Part shown: piece after piece, positions 56,114-64,000 of the stretch | Position numbering within the stretch: position 1 is the first letter of the stretch | Layout: every line of letters begins with the position of its first letter | Origin: Streptomyces fagopyri | GTDB lineage: Bacteria; Actinomycetota; Actinomycetes; Streptomycetales; Streptomycetaceae | Direction: 5' to 3' | Assembly: GCF_009498275.1 (NCBI RefSeq) | Contig: NZ_CP045643.1 | Location: 1,302,001 to 1,366,000, forward strand | Length of the DNA stretch: 64,000 nucleotides | Program-made: the position numbers and the translations under genes | Notes under the pieces: model-generated | What the model saw: the letters and a program-made list of their open reading frames with translations, nothing else | Told to the model about the DNA's origin: nothing | Database searches by the model: none

Positions 56114-56920
56114 ATGAGCACAGAGCACCTCACCTCCCGTCGTCGCACCACCACCGCCACCCACGTGGCGAGCAAGGTCCCGGAAGTCACCGTCTGCTTC
56201 TGGGTGATCAAGGTGCTGACCACGGGCATGGGTGAGACCGCCTCGGACTTCCTCGCGCAGAGGCTCGGGCCCGTCCCCGCGGTCGGCCTCGGCGGCCTGG
56301 CCCTCGCGGCCTCGCTGGCACTCCAGCTCACCGCCCGCCGCTACGTCGCCTGGATCTACTGGACGGCGATCGTCATGGTCAGCGTGTTCGGCACCATGGC
56401 GGCGGACATCCTGCACGTCGGCCTCGGCGTGCCGTACACGATCTCGACCCCGTTGTTCATGCTCGCGCTGGCGGCGGTCTTCGTCCTCTGGTACGCGAGC
56501 GAGCGCACGCTCTCCATCCACAGCATCCGCACCCGTAGGCGCGAACTCTTCTACTGGGCCACCGTGTCGGCCACCTTCGCGCTCGGTACCGCCGCCGGGG
56601 ACCTCTCCGCCACGGTCGGCCTCGGTTACCTGGGCTCAGCCGTGCTGTACGCCGTCGCCATCGCCGTCCCGGCCGTCCTGCACCGCTGGAGCACCCTCGG
56701 CGCGGTGGCCGCCTTCTGGTCGGCGTACGTCATCACCCGCCCGCTCGGCGCCTCGGTCGCCGACTGGATGGCCCTCGGTCACACACGCGGCGGCCTCGGA
56801 CTCGGGCTGGGTCCCGTGACTCTGTCCTGGACCGTCGCCATCATCGGGTTCGTCGCCTACCTCGCCGTCTCCCGTGCCGACGTCCGGGACACCCCGCACC
56901 CGGCGTCCGGCGCCGAATGA
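56114..56920 (+). CDS. COG4705-type integral membrane protein
   Basis: 268 residues from ATG 56114. Seven to eight hydrophobic segments with the recurring signature of this family: KVPEVTVCFWVIKVLTTGMG followed by ETASDFLA, then ISTPLFMLALAAVFVLWYAS, and a second half repeating the theme (YWATVSATFALGTAAGDLSA, ITRPLGASVADWMA). The internal duplication around T-x-x-G-[ED]-x-x-[AS]-D is visible. Function is unknown to me. In related genomes such genes often lie next to OmpR-type two-component genes; here only a candidate OmpR-type site (56001-56022) is present upstream. Confidence 0.8.
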   Translation: MSTEHLTSRRRTTTATHVASKVPEVTVCFWVIKVLTTGMGETASDFLAQRLGPVPAVGLGGLALAASLALQLTARRYVAWIYWTAIVMVSVFGTMAADILHVGLGVPYTISTPLFMLALAAVFVLWYASERTLSIHSIRTRRRELFYWATVSATFALGTAAGDLSATVGLGYLGSAVLYAVAIAVPAVLHRWSTLGAVAAFWSAYVITRPLGASVADWMALGHTRGGLGLGLGPVTLSWTVAIIGFVAYLAVSRADVRDTPHPASGAE

Positions 56921-57029
56921 GGAATCGGGCGGGACACACCGCAAGGGGGCGGGACGGGGCGGGAGGAGCATGACCCGCTCCCCGCTCCCCGCGCCCCGCT
57001 CCCCGCGCCCCTCCGCCCCGCCCTGTGCG

Positions 57030-58118
57030 TCAGCAGATCCTCGGCAGCTGCTCCCCGATCGGCATGTCGACCACCCGCGTGCCGCCCAGCCCGGTACGGG
57101 CGACCACCATGCCCGGATGATCGGCCACCACCTCGCCGACGACCGTCGCTCCGGCACCCAGCGGGTGGGCGCGCATCGCGTCGAGCACGGCGTCGGCGTG
57201 CGCGCGGGGAACGAAGGCCACCAACTTGCCCTCGTTGGCGACATACAGGGGGTCGAGCCCCAGCACGGCGCAGGCGTTCGCGACCGCGGGCGGGACCGGG
57301 ACGTCGCGCTCCCGGATGACGACCCCGGTGCCCGAGGCGGCGGCGATCTCGTTCAAGGAGGCCGCGAGGCCGCCTCTGGTGGGGTCGCGCAGCACGTGCA
57401 GGTCCGGGGTGACCGCGAGCATGGCGTCGACCAGCCCGCCGAGCGCCGCGCAGTCGCTCTCGATCTCCACCCCGAACTCCAGGCCCTCACGGACGCTCAT
57501 GACGGCCACGCCGTGCACACCGATCGCGCCGCTGACCATCACGACGTCGCCGGGTACGACCCGCTGCGGACGCAGGTCGACTCCCGCCGGGATGAGCCCG
57601 ATCCCGGCCGTGTTGATGTAGATCCCGTCGCCGTGGCCGGACTCCACGACCTTGGTGTCCCCGGTCGCGATCTCCACGCCCGCGGTGCGCGCGGCGGCAC
57701 CGAGCGCCTCGGCGACGCGGGCGACCGTCTCCATCTCGACGCCCTCCTCCAGGATGAAGCCGCAGGAGAGGTACGCGGCCCGGGCGCCGCTCATGGCGAG
57801 GTCGTTGACGGTGCCGTTGACGGCGAGATCGCCGATGCTGCCGCCGGGGAAGAACAGCGGCCGCACCACGAACGAGTCGGTGGAGAAGGCCATCCGGACA
57901 CCGCCCAGCGACAGGGCGGCGGCGTCGCCCATCTGGGCGAGCACGCCGCCGCCGAAGGCGGGCGCGAAAATGTGCTGGACGAGTTCGGCGGAGAGCGCCC
58001 CGCCCCCGCCGTGCCCCATGACGACACGGGGCTGGTCGCGCAGCGGGGCCGGGCAGGTCCAGGCCGCGGGGTCGAGGACGGGCATCCGCACGTCGGTGGT
58101 CTTCGTGGTGTCAGACAA
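57030..58118 (-). CDS. hypE: [NiFe]-hydrogenase maturation protein HypE (carbamoyl dehydratase)
   Basis: 362 residues if TTG 58118 is the start, supported by ggaggcgacccccg just upstream and an 8-bp overlap with hypD; ATG 58085 (351 residues) is the alternative. The PurM-like ATP-binding fold begins [20 protein letters not shown], with [40 protein letters not shown] and [20 protein letters not shown]. The essential C-terminal cysteine is present in the terminal P-R-I-C, where HypF attaches the carbamoyl group that HypE dehydrates to thiocyanate. Last gene of the hyp operon. Confidence 0.94.
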   Translation of the reverse strand: MSDTTKTTDVRMPVLDPAAWTCPAPLRDQPRVVMGHGGGGALSAELVQHIFAPAFGGGVLAQMGDAAALSLGGVRMAFSTDSFVVRPLFFPGGSIGDLAVNGTVNDLAMSGARAAYLSCGFILEEGVEMETVARVAEALGAAARTAGVEIATGDTKVVESGHGDGIYINTAGIGLIPAGVDLRPQRVVPGDVVMVSGAIGVHGVAVMSVREGLEFGVEIESDCAALGGLVDAMLAVTPDLHVLRDPTRGGLAASLNEIAAASGTGVVIRERDVPVPPAVANACAVLGLDPLYVANEGKLVAFVPRAHADAVLDAMRAHPLGAGATVVGEVVADHPGMVVARTGLGGTRVVDMPIGEQLPRIC

Positions 58119-59235
58119 CGGGGGTCGCCTCCCGGGCGGCGGGGGTGAGGTCCAGGCGCCGGTAGAGGTAGTAGGCGGCGCAGGCGCCCTCGCTGGAGAC
58201 CATGGTGGCCCCGAGCGGGGTGCGGGGGGTGCAGAGGGTTCCGAACGCCTCGCACTCGTGCGGCTTGAGCAGGCCCTGGAGGACCTCGCCGCTGCGGCAC
58301 TCGGCCGGTTCCCTGGTCTGGATGCCCTCGACCGAGAAACGGTGCTCGGCGTCGTGGTCACGGTACTTGGCGGACAGCCGCCAGCCGCTGTCGGGAATCA
58401 CGCCGATACCGCGCCACGCCCGGTCGGTGACCTCGAAGACGTCCTCCAGCATGGCCCGCGCGGCCGCGTTCCCCTCCGGGCGGACGGCGCGGGGGTAGGC
58501 GTTGTCGACGGTGTGCTCGCCGCGCTCCAGCTGCGCCACGGTCCGGCGTACGCCTTCGAGGATGTCCAGCGGCTCGAATCCGGTCACCACGATCGGCACC
58601 CGGTGGCGCTCCGCGAGTTCCGGGTACTCCTCCACACCCATCACGCTGCACACGTGTCCCGCCGCCAGGAAGCCCTGGACCCGGCAGCTCGGCGACTGCA
58701 TGATCGCCTCGATGGCCGGGGGTACACGCACGTGGGACACCAGCAGACTGAAGTTCCTGATGCCGAGTCTGCGGGCCTGGTACACCGTCATGGCGTTGGG
58801 CGGCGCGGTCGTCTCGAACCCGATGCCGAAGAAGACCACCTCCCGGTCCGGGTTCTGCTGGGCGATCCGCAGGGCGTCCAGCGGCGAGTAGACGACCCGC
58901 ACGTCGCCGCCCGCTCCCCGCACCTGGAACAGGTCACGTCCGGTGCCGGGTACCCGGAGCATGTCGCCGAAGGAACAGAAGATCACCCCGGGGCGGGAGG
59001 CGATCTCCAGCGCCTTGTCGATCACCTCCAGCGGTGTGACGCACACCGGACAGCCGGGGCCGTGAATCAACTCGACCTGATCGGGCAGGAGTTGATCGAT
59101 GCCGTGTCGGATGATGGTGTGCGTCTGTCCGCCGCAGACCTCCATCAGCGCCCACGGCCTGGTCACCGTGGAATGGATGTCGTCGAGCAGCCGGCGCGCC
59201 AGGTCCGGGTCCTGGAACTCGTCGATGTACTTCAC
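58111..59235 (-). CDS. hypD: Hydrogenase maturation protein HypD (Fe-S scaffold)
   Basis: 374 residues from GTG 59235, overlapping the hypC stop by 4 bp. Conserved cysteines are in [20 protein letters not shown] and [20 protein letters not shown], and the Fe-S cluster region includes [16 protein letters not shown] and [20 protein letters not shown]. With HypC it forms the platform on which the Fe(CN)2CO group is assembled. The C-terminal stretch [20 protein letters not shown] is also canonical. Confidence 0.95.
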   Translation of the reverse strand: MKYIDEFQDPDLARRLLDDIHSTVTRPWALMEVCGGQTHTIIRHGIDQLLPDQVELIHGPGCPVCVTPLEVIDKALEIASRPGVIFCSFGDMLRVPGTGRDLFQVRGAGGDVRVVYSPLDALRIAQQNPDREVVFFGIGFETTAPPNAMTVYQARRLGIRNFSLLVSHVRVPPAIEAIMQSPSCRVQGFLAAGHVCSVMGVEEYPELAERHRVPIVVTGFEPLDILEGVRRTVAQLERGEHTVDNAYPRAVRPEGNAAARAMLEDVFEVTDRAWRGIGVIPDSGWRLSAKYRDHDAEHRFSVEGIQTREPAECRSGEVLQGLLKPHECEAFGTLCTPRTPLGATMVSSEGACAAYYLYRRLDLTPAAREATPVV

Positions 59236-59540
59236 AGCCGCGCACCCTCTCCCTCGGGCGGCAGGGTTCCGCCCGCCTCCGCGGCCATTTCCCAGGGGTC
59301 GCCGAACTCCTCCTGCAGCATGCCGAGGGTGGCGAACAGTTCCAGCGTCTGCTTCGCCGACTCCTCGTCCAGCCGCTGGAGGGCGAATCCGACGTGGACG
59401 ATGGCGTACTCGCCGACCTGGAGGTCGGGCAGGTACTCCAGGCACACCTCCTTGACCACACCGCCGAAATCGACGTTGGCCATCCGGGTACCGTCCCGTT
59501 CCTCGATGTCCAGCACTCTGCCGGGTACCGCCAGGCACAT
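59232..59540 (-). CDS. hypC: Hydrogenase maturation chaperone HypC
   Basis: 102 residues from ATG 59540 (agcaaggagaggccc upstream). The N-terminus [20 protein letters not shown] keeps the essential Cys2, followed by [20 protein letters not shown] and [20 protein letters not shown], the OB-fold of the family. It is slightly longer than typical HypC (75-90 residues) because of a C-terminal Gly/Pro/Glu tail. It carries the iron with its ligands between HypD and the hydrogenase large subunit. Confidence 0.94.
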   Translation of the reverse strand: MCLAVPGRVLDIEERDGTRMANVDFGGVVKEVCLEYLPDLQVGEYAIVHVGFALQRLDEESAKQTLELFATLGMLQEEFGDPWEMAAEAGGTLPPEGEGARL

Positions 59541-59605
59541 GGGCCTCTCCTTGCTGTAGGGCGTGCGGGTCGTACGTGGTCGCCGGGCCCGGCCGGGCCG
59601 GGTCG

Positions 59606-62230
59606 TCAGCCGGTGGCCGGGGTCCGTTCCTCGGCGCGGGCGGCCACCACCAGCTGGCCCAGGGCCAGACCGCCGTCCCCCGGCGGCACCAGGTGGTGGC
59701 GCAGGACCGTGAAGCCGTCCGCGCGCAGCGCCGCGGCGCAGGCCGAGGACAGCAGGGAGTTGGCGAAGACACCGCCGGTCAGGGCGACCGTGTCCACTCC
59801 GTGCCGCTCCCGTGCCAGCACGCAGAGGCGATGGACGAGTGCGGCGACGCCCCGGTGGAAGCGGGCCGCGACCAGACCCGGCGCCACGCCCGCGCGCAGA
59901 TCGCCGACGATCGCCGCGAACACGGGTGCCGGGTCCGCCAGGACGGGCGCCGGGCCGGCGGGGACGGACAGCTGACGGACGGGCACAGGCGTCGGGGCGC
60001 TCAGGACGGTTCTCCGCTCCGCCCGGACGGACGCGGGGCCTGCCACGACGACTCCCCCGTCCGCCAAGACAGACGCAGGCTCGACCACGACGACTCCCCC
60101 GTCCGCCGAGACGGGCGCGGGGCCGGTCGGGAGGGATACCGTGTCCGTCCGCGCGCCGCCGCCCGGCTGGACCGCCCGCTCCGGTTCCGCGCTCCGCAGC
60201 GCGAACCCGTACGTCCCGGTGTCCCCGGCGGACGCCGTCAGCGCGGCGGCCTCCAGTTCGACCGCCGCCTGGGCCTCGTACCCGGACCGGTGGCAGACAC
60301 CGGTCAGGGAGGACACGGCGTCGAAGAGCCGGCCCATGCTGGAGGTCGGGACACAGTTCAGGTCGCGCTCCAACTGCCGTGCCAGAACGACGCGTTCGTC
60401 GGGTGGGCAGGCCGACGTGCAGGCCAGGTCGCCGGACCAGTCGATCCCGGCCGCCCGCAGATGCGCGAGCGCCATCCGGTACGGCCGGTGCACGGCGGCG
60501 TCACCACCGGGCAGCGGCACGTAGGCGAGGTGCCCGAACCGGACGAAGCCGTCGTAGTCCGCGAGCAGGAACTCGCCGCCCCACACCGCTCCGTCGTCGC
60601 CGTACCCCGTGCCGTCGAAGGCCACGCCGAGCACCGGACGGCTGCCGTCGAGGCCCGCCTCCGCCATCGCGGCGGCCACATGGGCGTGATGGTGCTGGAC
60701 CCGCACGACGGGCCGCCCCGCCGCGTTCCGGTCGGCCCAGCGGGCGGAGCGGTAGCCGGGATGCCGGTCGGCCGCCAGCAGCTCCGGCCGCACCGGGGTG
60801 ATCGACTCCAGTTGCGCGACGGCCCGCTCGAAGGCCCGCTGGGTGGCGAGGTCGTCCATGTCGCCGATGTGGGCGGACAGCCAGGCGTGGTGGCCCTCGC
60901 CGAGACACAGCGCGTTCTTGAGGTCGCCGCCGACGGCGAGAGCCGGCCGCACCGGCACCGGGAGCGTCAGTGGCAGCGGCGCGTACCCGCGGGCGCGGCG
61001 CACCATGAGCGGCTCCCCGTCACACACCCGCAGCACCGAGTCGTCGCAGGGCACATGGATCGGCCGGTCGTGGGTGAGCCAGGCGTCGGCGAGGTGAGCC
61101 AGCCGCCGCAGCGCCTCCTCGTCGTCGGTGACGATCGGTTCACCCGAGAGGTTGCCGCTGGTCATGACGAGCAGGCGGGCACCGTCGGCGTCGCCGGGCA
61201 GGCCGAGAAGCAGGTGGTGCAGGGGGGTGTACGGCAGCATCACGCCGAGGTCGGGGCTGCCGGGTGCGACGGACGCGGCCGGCCACGGGGCGTGCGGGGT
61301 GCGCGCGGCGCCGAGGCGGCGCAGCAGCACGATGGGGCGGGTGGCACCGGTGAGCAGGGCGCGCTCCTCGGCGCCGATACGCACGAGGTGCCCGATGTCG
61401 TCGGGGCCGCGGGCCATGACCGCGAACGGTTTGTCCCCTCGGGCCTTCCGGCGGCGCAGCAGGGCGACGGCGTCGGGGTTCGTGGCGTCGCAGGCCAGGT
61501 GGTAGCCGCCCAGTCCCTTGACCGCGAGGACCGCGCCGTCCGCCAGCAGCCGGCGGGCCTCGGCGACCGGGTCGTCCCGCGTGTCCGGCCGCGGCGGTCC
61601 GGCGTCGCCCGGCCGGGGGACGAGCAGGCGCAGCCGGGGACCGCAGGCGGGGCAGGCGACGGGCTGCGCGTGGAAGCGACGGTCGGCGGGATCGGCGTAC
61701 TCGCGCGCGCAGTCGGGGCACATCGGGAAGCCGGCCATGGTGGTGTGGGCGCGGTCGTAGGGCAGGCCGGTGACGATGGTGAACCGGGGGCCGCAATGGG
61801 TGCAGTTGACGAACGGGTGGCGGTGGCGCCGGTCGTCGGGGTCGGCGAGTTCGCGCAGGCACGCGGCGCAGGTGGCGGTGTCCGGCGGGATCAGCGTCCG
61901 GGCCGGGCCGTCGGTGCGGGAGGCGAGGATGCTGAACGCGGTGTCCCCGGTGCGGGGCACCTCGTGGTGGTCGACGGACTCCACGCGGGCCAGCGGCGGC
62001 GCGTGCACCGCGATCCGCTCGCAGAACCGGGCGACGGCCCCGGGCGTCCCCTCGACCTCGGCGACGACGCCTTCAGGGGTGTTGGTGACGTGCCCGCGCA
62101 GGTCGAGGCCCGTGGCGAGGGTGTAGACGTACGGGCGGAAGCCGACGCCCTGGACCACGCCCCGTACGAGGACCCGGCGGCGTAGCGGTGTCCCGCCGGG
62201 GACCGCGGCCGGGGACCGCGGTTCGCTCAC
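59606..62230 (-). CDS. hypF: Carbamoyltransferase HypF with an extra repeat insertion
   Basis: 874 residues from GTG 62230, overlapping the hypB stop by 4 bp. Domains in order: acylphosphatase ([20 protein letters not shown], ~21-40), two zinc-finger clusters ([13 protein letters not shown] ... CTHCGPR and [14 protein letters not shown] ... CPACGP, ~120-200), YrdC-like ([20 protein letters not shown]) and Kae1-like ([28 protein letters not shown] near the end). It is ~100 residues longer than usual HypF because of a Pro/Val-rich insertion at ~679-771, built of 14-residue repeats, inside the Kae1-like part. It transfers carbamoyl from carbamoyl phosphate to HypE. Confidence 0.94.
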   Translation of the reverse strand: MSEPRSPAAVPGGTPLRRRVLVRGVVQGVGFRPYVYTLATGLDLRGHVTNTPEGVVAEVEGTPGAVARFCERIAVHAPPLARVESVDHHEVPRTGDTAFSILASRTDGPARTLIPPDTATCAACLRELADPDDRRHRHPFVNCTHCGPRFTIVTGLPYDRAHTTMAGFPMCPDCAREYADPADRRFHAQPVACPACGPRLRLLVPRPGDAGPPRPDTRDDPVAEARRLLADGAVLAVKGLGGYHLACDATNPDAVALLRRRKARGDKPFAVMARGPDDIGHLVRIGAEERALLTGATRPIVLLRRLGAARTPHAPWPAASVAPGSPDLGVMLPYTPLHHLLLGLPGDADGARLLVMTSGNLSGEPIVTDDEEALRRLAHLADAWLTHDRPIHVPCDDSVLRVCDGEPLMVRRARGYAPLPLTLPVPVRPALAVGGDLKNALCLGEGHHAWLSAHIGDMDDLATQRAFERAVAQLESITPVRPELLAADRHPGYRSARWADRNAAGRPVVRVQHHHAHVAAAMAEAGLDGSRPVLGVAFDGTGYGDDGAVWGGEFLLADYDGFVRFGHLAYVPLPGGDAAVHRPYRMALAHLRAAGIDWSGDLACTSACPPDERVVLARQLERDLNCVPTSSMGRLFDAVSSLTGVCHRSGYEAQAAVELEAAALTASAGDTGTYGFALRSAEPERAVQPGGGARTDTVSLPTGPAPVSADGGVVVVEPASVLADGGVVVAGPASVRAERRTVLSAPTPVPVRQLSVPAGPAPVLADPAPVFAAIVGDLRAGVAPGLVAARFHRGVAALVHRLCVLARERHGVDTVALTGGVFANSLLSSACAAALRADGFTVLRHHLVPPGDGGLALGQLVVAARAEERTPATG
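59954..60121 (-). repeat. Four 42-bp coding repeats inside hypF (14 residues each)
   Basis: Residues 704-759 read as [56 protein letters not shown], then a partial PAPVLAD. The first two units are nearly identical in DNA (ccacgacgactcccccgtcc at 60043 and 60085, 42 bp apart). The insertion keeps the reading frame. Confidence 0.8.
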
Positions 62231-63000
62231 GACGGGAAGTGCGCCATGGCGCCGGTGCCGTCGGGGTGCTCGTGGTGGTGGGGAGCGGCTCCGGCGTGCG
62301 CGGAGGCGTCCGGGCGGTGGGCCATGACGGGGGCGTGCGGGGTGGCGCCGTCCGCGGCCGCGAGCGCCCGGTCGAGCAGGGTCCCGATCCCGAGGTCCCG
62401 GCGCACCGAGGTCAGCAGCACCTCGACGCCGGGGTTGACGCGTTCGACGTTCGCGCGGAAGGCCGCCTCGTCGAACTCGACGGCCTCGGCGATGTCGGTC
62501 TTGGTGACGACGACCAGGTGGGCGAGGCCGAAGGCGGTGGGGTACTTGAGGGGTTTGTCCTCGCCCTCCGTGACGGAGGCGAGGACGACGCGCAGGGTCT
62601 CCCCCAGGTCGTAGGAGGCCGGGCAGACGAGGTTGCCGACGTTCTCCACGAACAGCAGCCGGGTGCGGTCGGGCAGCCAGCCCTCGACGTGGCGGCGGAG
62701 CATGTCGGCCTCCAGGTGGCACAGCCCGTCGGTGAGGACCTGCTTGACCGGGACGCCCGAGCGTGCGAGCCGCACCGCGTCGTTCTCGGTGGCGAGGTCG
62801 GCGGTGAGCGCCGCGACCGGCACGGACCGCTGCCGGGCCAGCTCCAGTTCGCGCTCCAGCAGGGCCGTCTTCCCGCTGCCGGGACTGGAGAGCAGGTTGA
62901 CGACGGTGGTGCCGCGGGCGGCCAGCTCGGCGCGCAGGGTGTGCGCGCTCTCGTCGTTCTTGGCGAGTACGGCCTGCTGAAGGTCGACCACACGGCACAT
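62227..63000 (-). CDS. hypB: Hydrogenase nickel-incorporation GTPase HypB with a C-terminal His-rich tail
   Basis: 257 residues from ATG 63000, 3 bp after hypA. The SIMIBI-class GTPase core has the P-loop [45 protein letters not shown]-type switch ([20 protein letters not shown]) and the base motif [12 protein letters not shown]. In many HypB proteins the nickel-binding His-rich stretch is N-terminal; here the N-terminus is plain, and the last ~35 residues are His-rich instead ([18 protein letters not shown], then [18 protein letters not shown]). Delivers nickel to the hydrogenase large subunit together with HypA. Confidence 0.94.
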   Translation of the reverse strand: MCRVVDLQQAVLAKNDESAHTLRAELAARGTTVVNLLSSPGSGKTALLERELELARQRSVPVAALTADLATENDAVRLARSGVPVKQVLTDGLCHLEADMLRRHVEGWLPDRTRLLFVENVGNLVCPASYDLGETLRVVLASVTEGEDKPLKYPTAFGLAHLVVVTKTDIAEAVEFDEAAFRANVERVNPGVEVLLTSVRRDLGIGTLLDRALAAADGATPHAPVMAHRPDASAHAGAAPHHHEHPDGTGAMAHFPS

Positions 63001-63003
63001 GGT

Positions 63004-63399
63004 TCAGCGCTCCTCGGGGATCGGTTCGCGAAGGTGCGCGTGCGTGGGTCCGTCCTCCCACTGCACGCTGAGGATCCGCAGTTCGCGGCCCGCCGTCAGG
63101 TCGGTGCCGGCTCCACCGCATCGCGGGCAGGTCAGCAGGGGCGGCATCCCGACGGCCCATTCGTCGGCGCAGGGCGCGCAGCGGGCGCGTCCGGGCACCG
63201 TCTCGGTGACCAGTTCGGCGCCTTCGAGCAGGGTCCCGGCGCAGGCCAGTTCGAAGCAGAAGGACAGGGAGTCGGGGACGACACCGGCGAGTTCGCCGAC
63301 CTGGAGCCGTACCGAGCGCACGGCCGTGACGTCACCGGCCCGTTCCGCCGCTTCTTCCACCTGGCCGATCACGGCCAGCGCGATGGACATCTCGTGCAT
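63004..63399 (-). CDS. hypA: Hydrogenase nickel chaperone HypA
   Basis: 131 residues from ATG 63399. [20 protein letters not shown] holds the N-terminal nickel site (Met1, His2). Zinc is bound by two cysteine pairs, CAPCADEW and CPRCGG (~73-76 and ~89-92). [20 protein letters not shown] is the conserved central part. It is a little longer than average at the C-terminus. Passes nickel to HypB. First gene of the hypABFCDE operon. Confidence 0.94.
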   Translation of the reverse strand: MHEMSIALAVIGQVEEAAERAGDVTAVRSVRLQVGELAGVVPDSLSFCFELACAGTLLEGAELVTETVPGRARCAPCADEWAVGMPPLLTCPRCGGAGTDLTAGRELRILSVQWEDGPTHAHLREPIPEER

Positions 63400-63632
63400 C
63401 GGTCTCCGTCCTGGCAGGGGCCGGTCCGCGCCGGCCGCCACCCGGCCGGCCGCCTCGTGCGGCGACCTCCGTGGCGACCCGTGTGGCGGGGCGTCCGCCG
63501 CCCATTACAGGGGAGGCGTCCGGGGGCGGCGGACCGGCGCGCCGTCGCCTCCCGGCCGGGTACGCCGTTCGCCGCAACGACGCGGCGCGCTGCGGCGCGC
63601 CCTGGCGGTCACCCGGCCGGGAGGGTGCCGGC

Positions 63633-63737
63633 TCACATGCTGCGCATCCTCAGGTAGCGCCTGATGTCGGGCAGGGACTGCACGAGGACGGCGGCGACGA
63701 CGGCCGCGGCCACGCCGCCGACGAGGGTCTTGATCAT
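63633..63737 (-). CDS. 34-residue membrane peptide of the hydrogenase cluster (DUF6893-like)
   Basis: ATG 63737 with gaggagagagca upstream; stop at 63635-63633. The sequence is MIKTLVGGVAAAVVAAVLVQ followed by SLPDIRRYLRMRSM: one membrane helix and a short basic cytoplasmic end. Small proteins of this pattern recur beside the hydrogenase genes of actinobacteria as I recall. It lies between the maturation protease gene (stop 63748) and hypA (63399). The role is unknown; it could anchor or assist the membrane-associated hydrogenase. The remaining 233 bp up to hypA show nothing further. Confidence 0.75.
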   Translation of the reverse strand: MIKTLVGGVAAAVVAAVLVQSLPDIRRYLRMRSM

Positions 63738-63747
63738 TGCTCTCTCC

Positions 63748-64000
63748 TCACTTCGCGGCTTCGCCGACCTTCGCGGCTTCGCCGACCGTGGCCCGCGGCG
63801 CGGACTCTCCCGGCTCGTCGGCCCGCAGCAGTTCCTCGATCAGCCGGACGGCCTCCGGTACGGCGGCGGCGACCGGCGGGCTGAGGCCCATGCCCTCCTC
63901 CACCGTGGCCGGTTCGCAGCCGAGCACCAGGGTGCGCCGGGGCGGCTGTCCGCCGGTTCCGGCGCAGAGGGTTCCCAGCAGGGCGAGCACGGTGTCGGGG
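63748..64000 (-). CDS. Hydrogenase maturation protease, C-terminal part cut by the window edge
   Basis: The visible 83 residues read PDTVLALLGTLCAGTGGQPP, then RRTLVLGCEPATVEEGMGLS, PPVAAAVPEAVRLIEELLRA and a tail. The phrase L-V-L-G-C-E-P-A-x-x-E-E-G-M-G-L-S is the usual late motif of HyaD/HupD-type endopeptidases, which trim the C-terminus of the hydrogenase large subunit after metal insertion. The protein ends with a duplicated VGEAAKVGEAAK, from an 18-bp tandem repeat at 63751-63786. The start lies beyond the right edge, where the structural genes probably follow. Confidence 0.75.
   Translation of the reverse strand, partial: PDTVLALLGTLCAGTGGQPPRRTLVLGCEPATVEEGMGLSPPVAAAVPEAVRLIEELLRADEPGESAPRATVGEAAKVGEAAK

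Noticed and set aside
60000..60126. Frameshift or assembly error in hypF
   Set aside because: The insertion keeps the frame and is made of regular 42-bp units, so a genuine repeat expansion explains it better.

Overview
The window looks like a stretch of a Streptomyces (or close relative) chromosome. It is very GC-rich, has strong third-position G/C bias, uses many GTG starts, and carries Tat-type signal peptides, MocR, TetR, LacI and CGNR regulators, a SigB/F/G-type sigma factor and an actinobacterial hyp cluster. No tRNA, rRNA, CRISPR array, intact transposase or replication origin was recognised. All assignments come from reading the sequence; no database search was run.

Layout. 1-10.5 kb: edge of an MFS transporter gene, a divergent ArsR-type regulator, a TPR-like regulatory protein, two paralogous Tat-exported metallophosphoesterases with different C-terminal binding modules, and a hypothetical gene. 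11-15 kb: an operon for an AhpD-like protein, an aquaporin-like channel and a reductase, divergent from a MocR-type regulator. 15-20 kb: LOG-family protein, a 5'-truncated siderophore-type ABC ATPase, a large membrane protein, and a secreted TNT-superfamily NADase (resembling the fungal surface NADases) followed by a strong hairpin and a small 84-residue gene. 20.5-24.3 kb: two divergent reductase/regulator pairs (TetR, CGNR) with clear operator-like repeats between them. 24.6-35.7 kb: FUSC-type exporter, lactonase-like propeller, DUF2470 protein under a likely iron box, TetR + CYP102-like P450, YkgJ/pentapeptide protein, dienoyl-CoA-reductase-like SDR, a sigma-factor remnant, enoyl-CoA hydratase and an S33 aminopeptidase.

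35.8-50.5 kb is a complete L-rhamnose catabolic locus. The minus-strand arm has a LacI regulator, a mutarotase and a sugar ABC transporter (ATPase, two permeases, lipoprotein). The plus-strand arm has RhaI isomerase, a fused rhamnulose-1-phosphate aldolase/lactaldehyde dehydrogenase, rhamnulokinase and then LutABC. Read together: import and anomer conversion, isomerisation, phosphorylation, cleavage to DHAP plus L-lactaldehyde, oxidation to L-lactate, and oxidation of lactate to pyruvate by LutABC. LacI-like operator palindromes sit in the divergent promoter region.

50.5-56.9 kb: a glycine-betaine/choline-type ABC transporter split into a plus-strand ATPase and a minus-strand permease-permease-lipoprotein operon, a SigB/F/G-type sigma factor with its own cognate-looking promoter, and a COG4705-type membrane protein. 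57.0-64.0 kb: the [NiFe]-hydrogenase maturation operon hypA-B-F-C-D-E on the minus strand, preceded by a 34-residue membrane peptide and the 3' end of a hydrogenase maturation protease; hydrogenase structural genes probably lie beyond the right edge.

The most notable unexplained structures are (i) two related 160-175 bp intergenic elements with terminal inverted repeats (20281-20455 and 43746-43905), MITE-like and about 23 kb apart in opposite orientation; (ii) the secreted NADase with its small neighbour; (iii) a 14-residue tandem-repeat insertion in HypF; and (iv) several arrays of short direct repeats in non-coding DNA.
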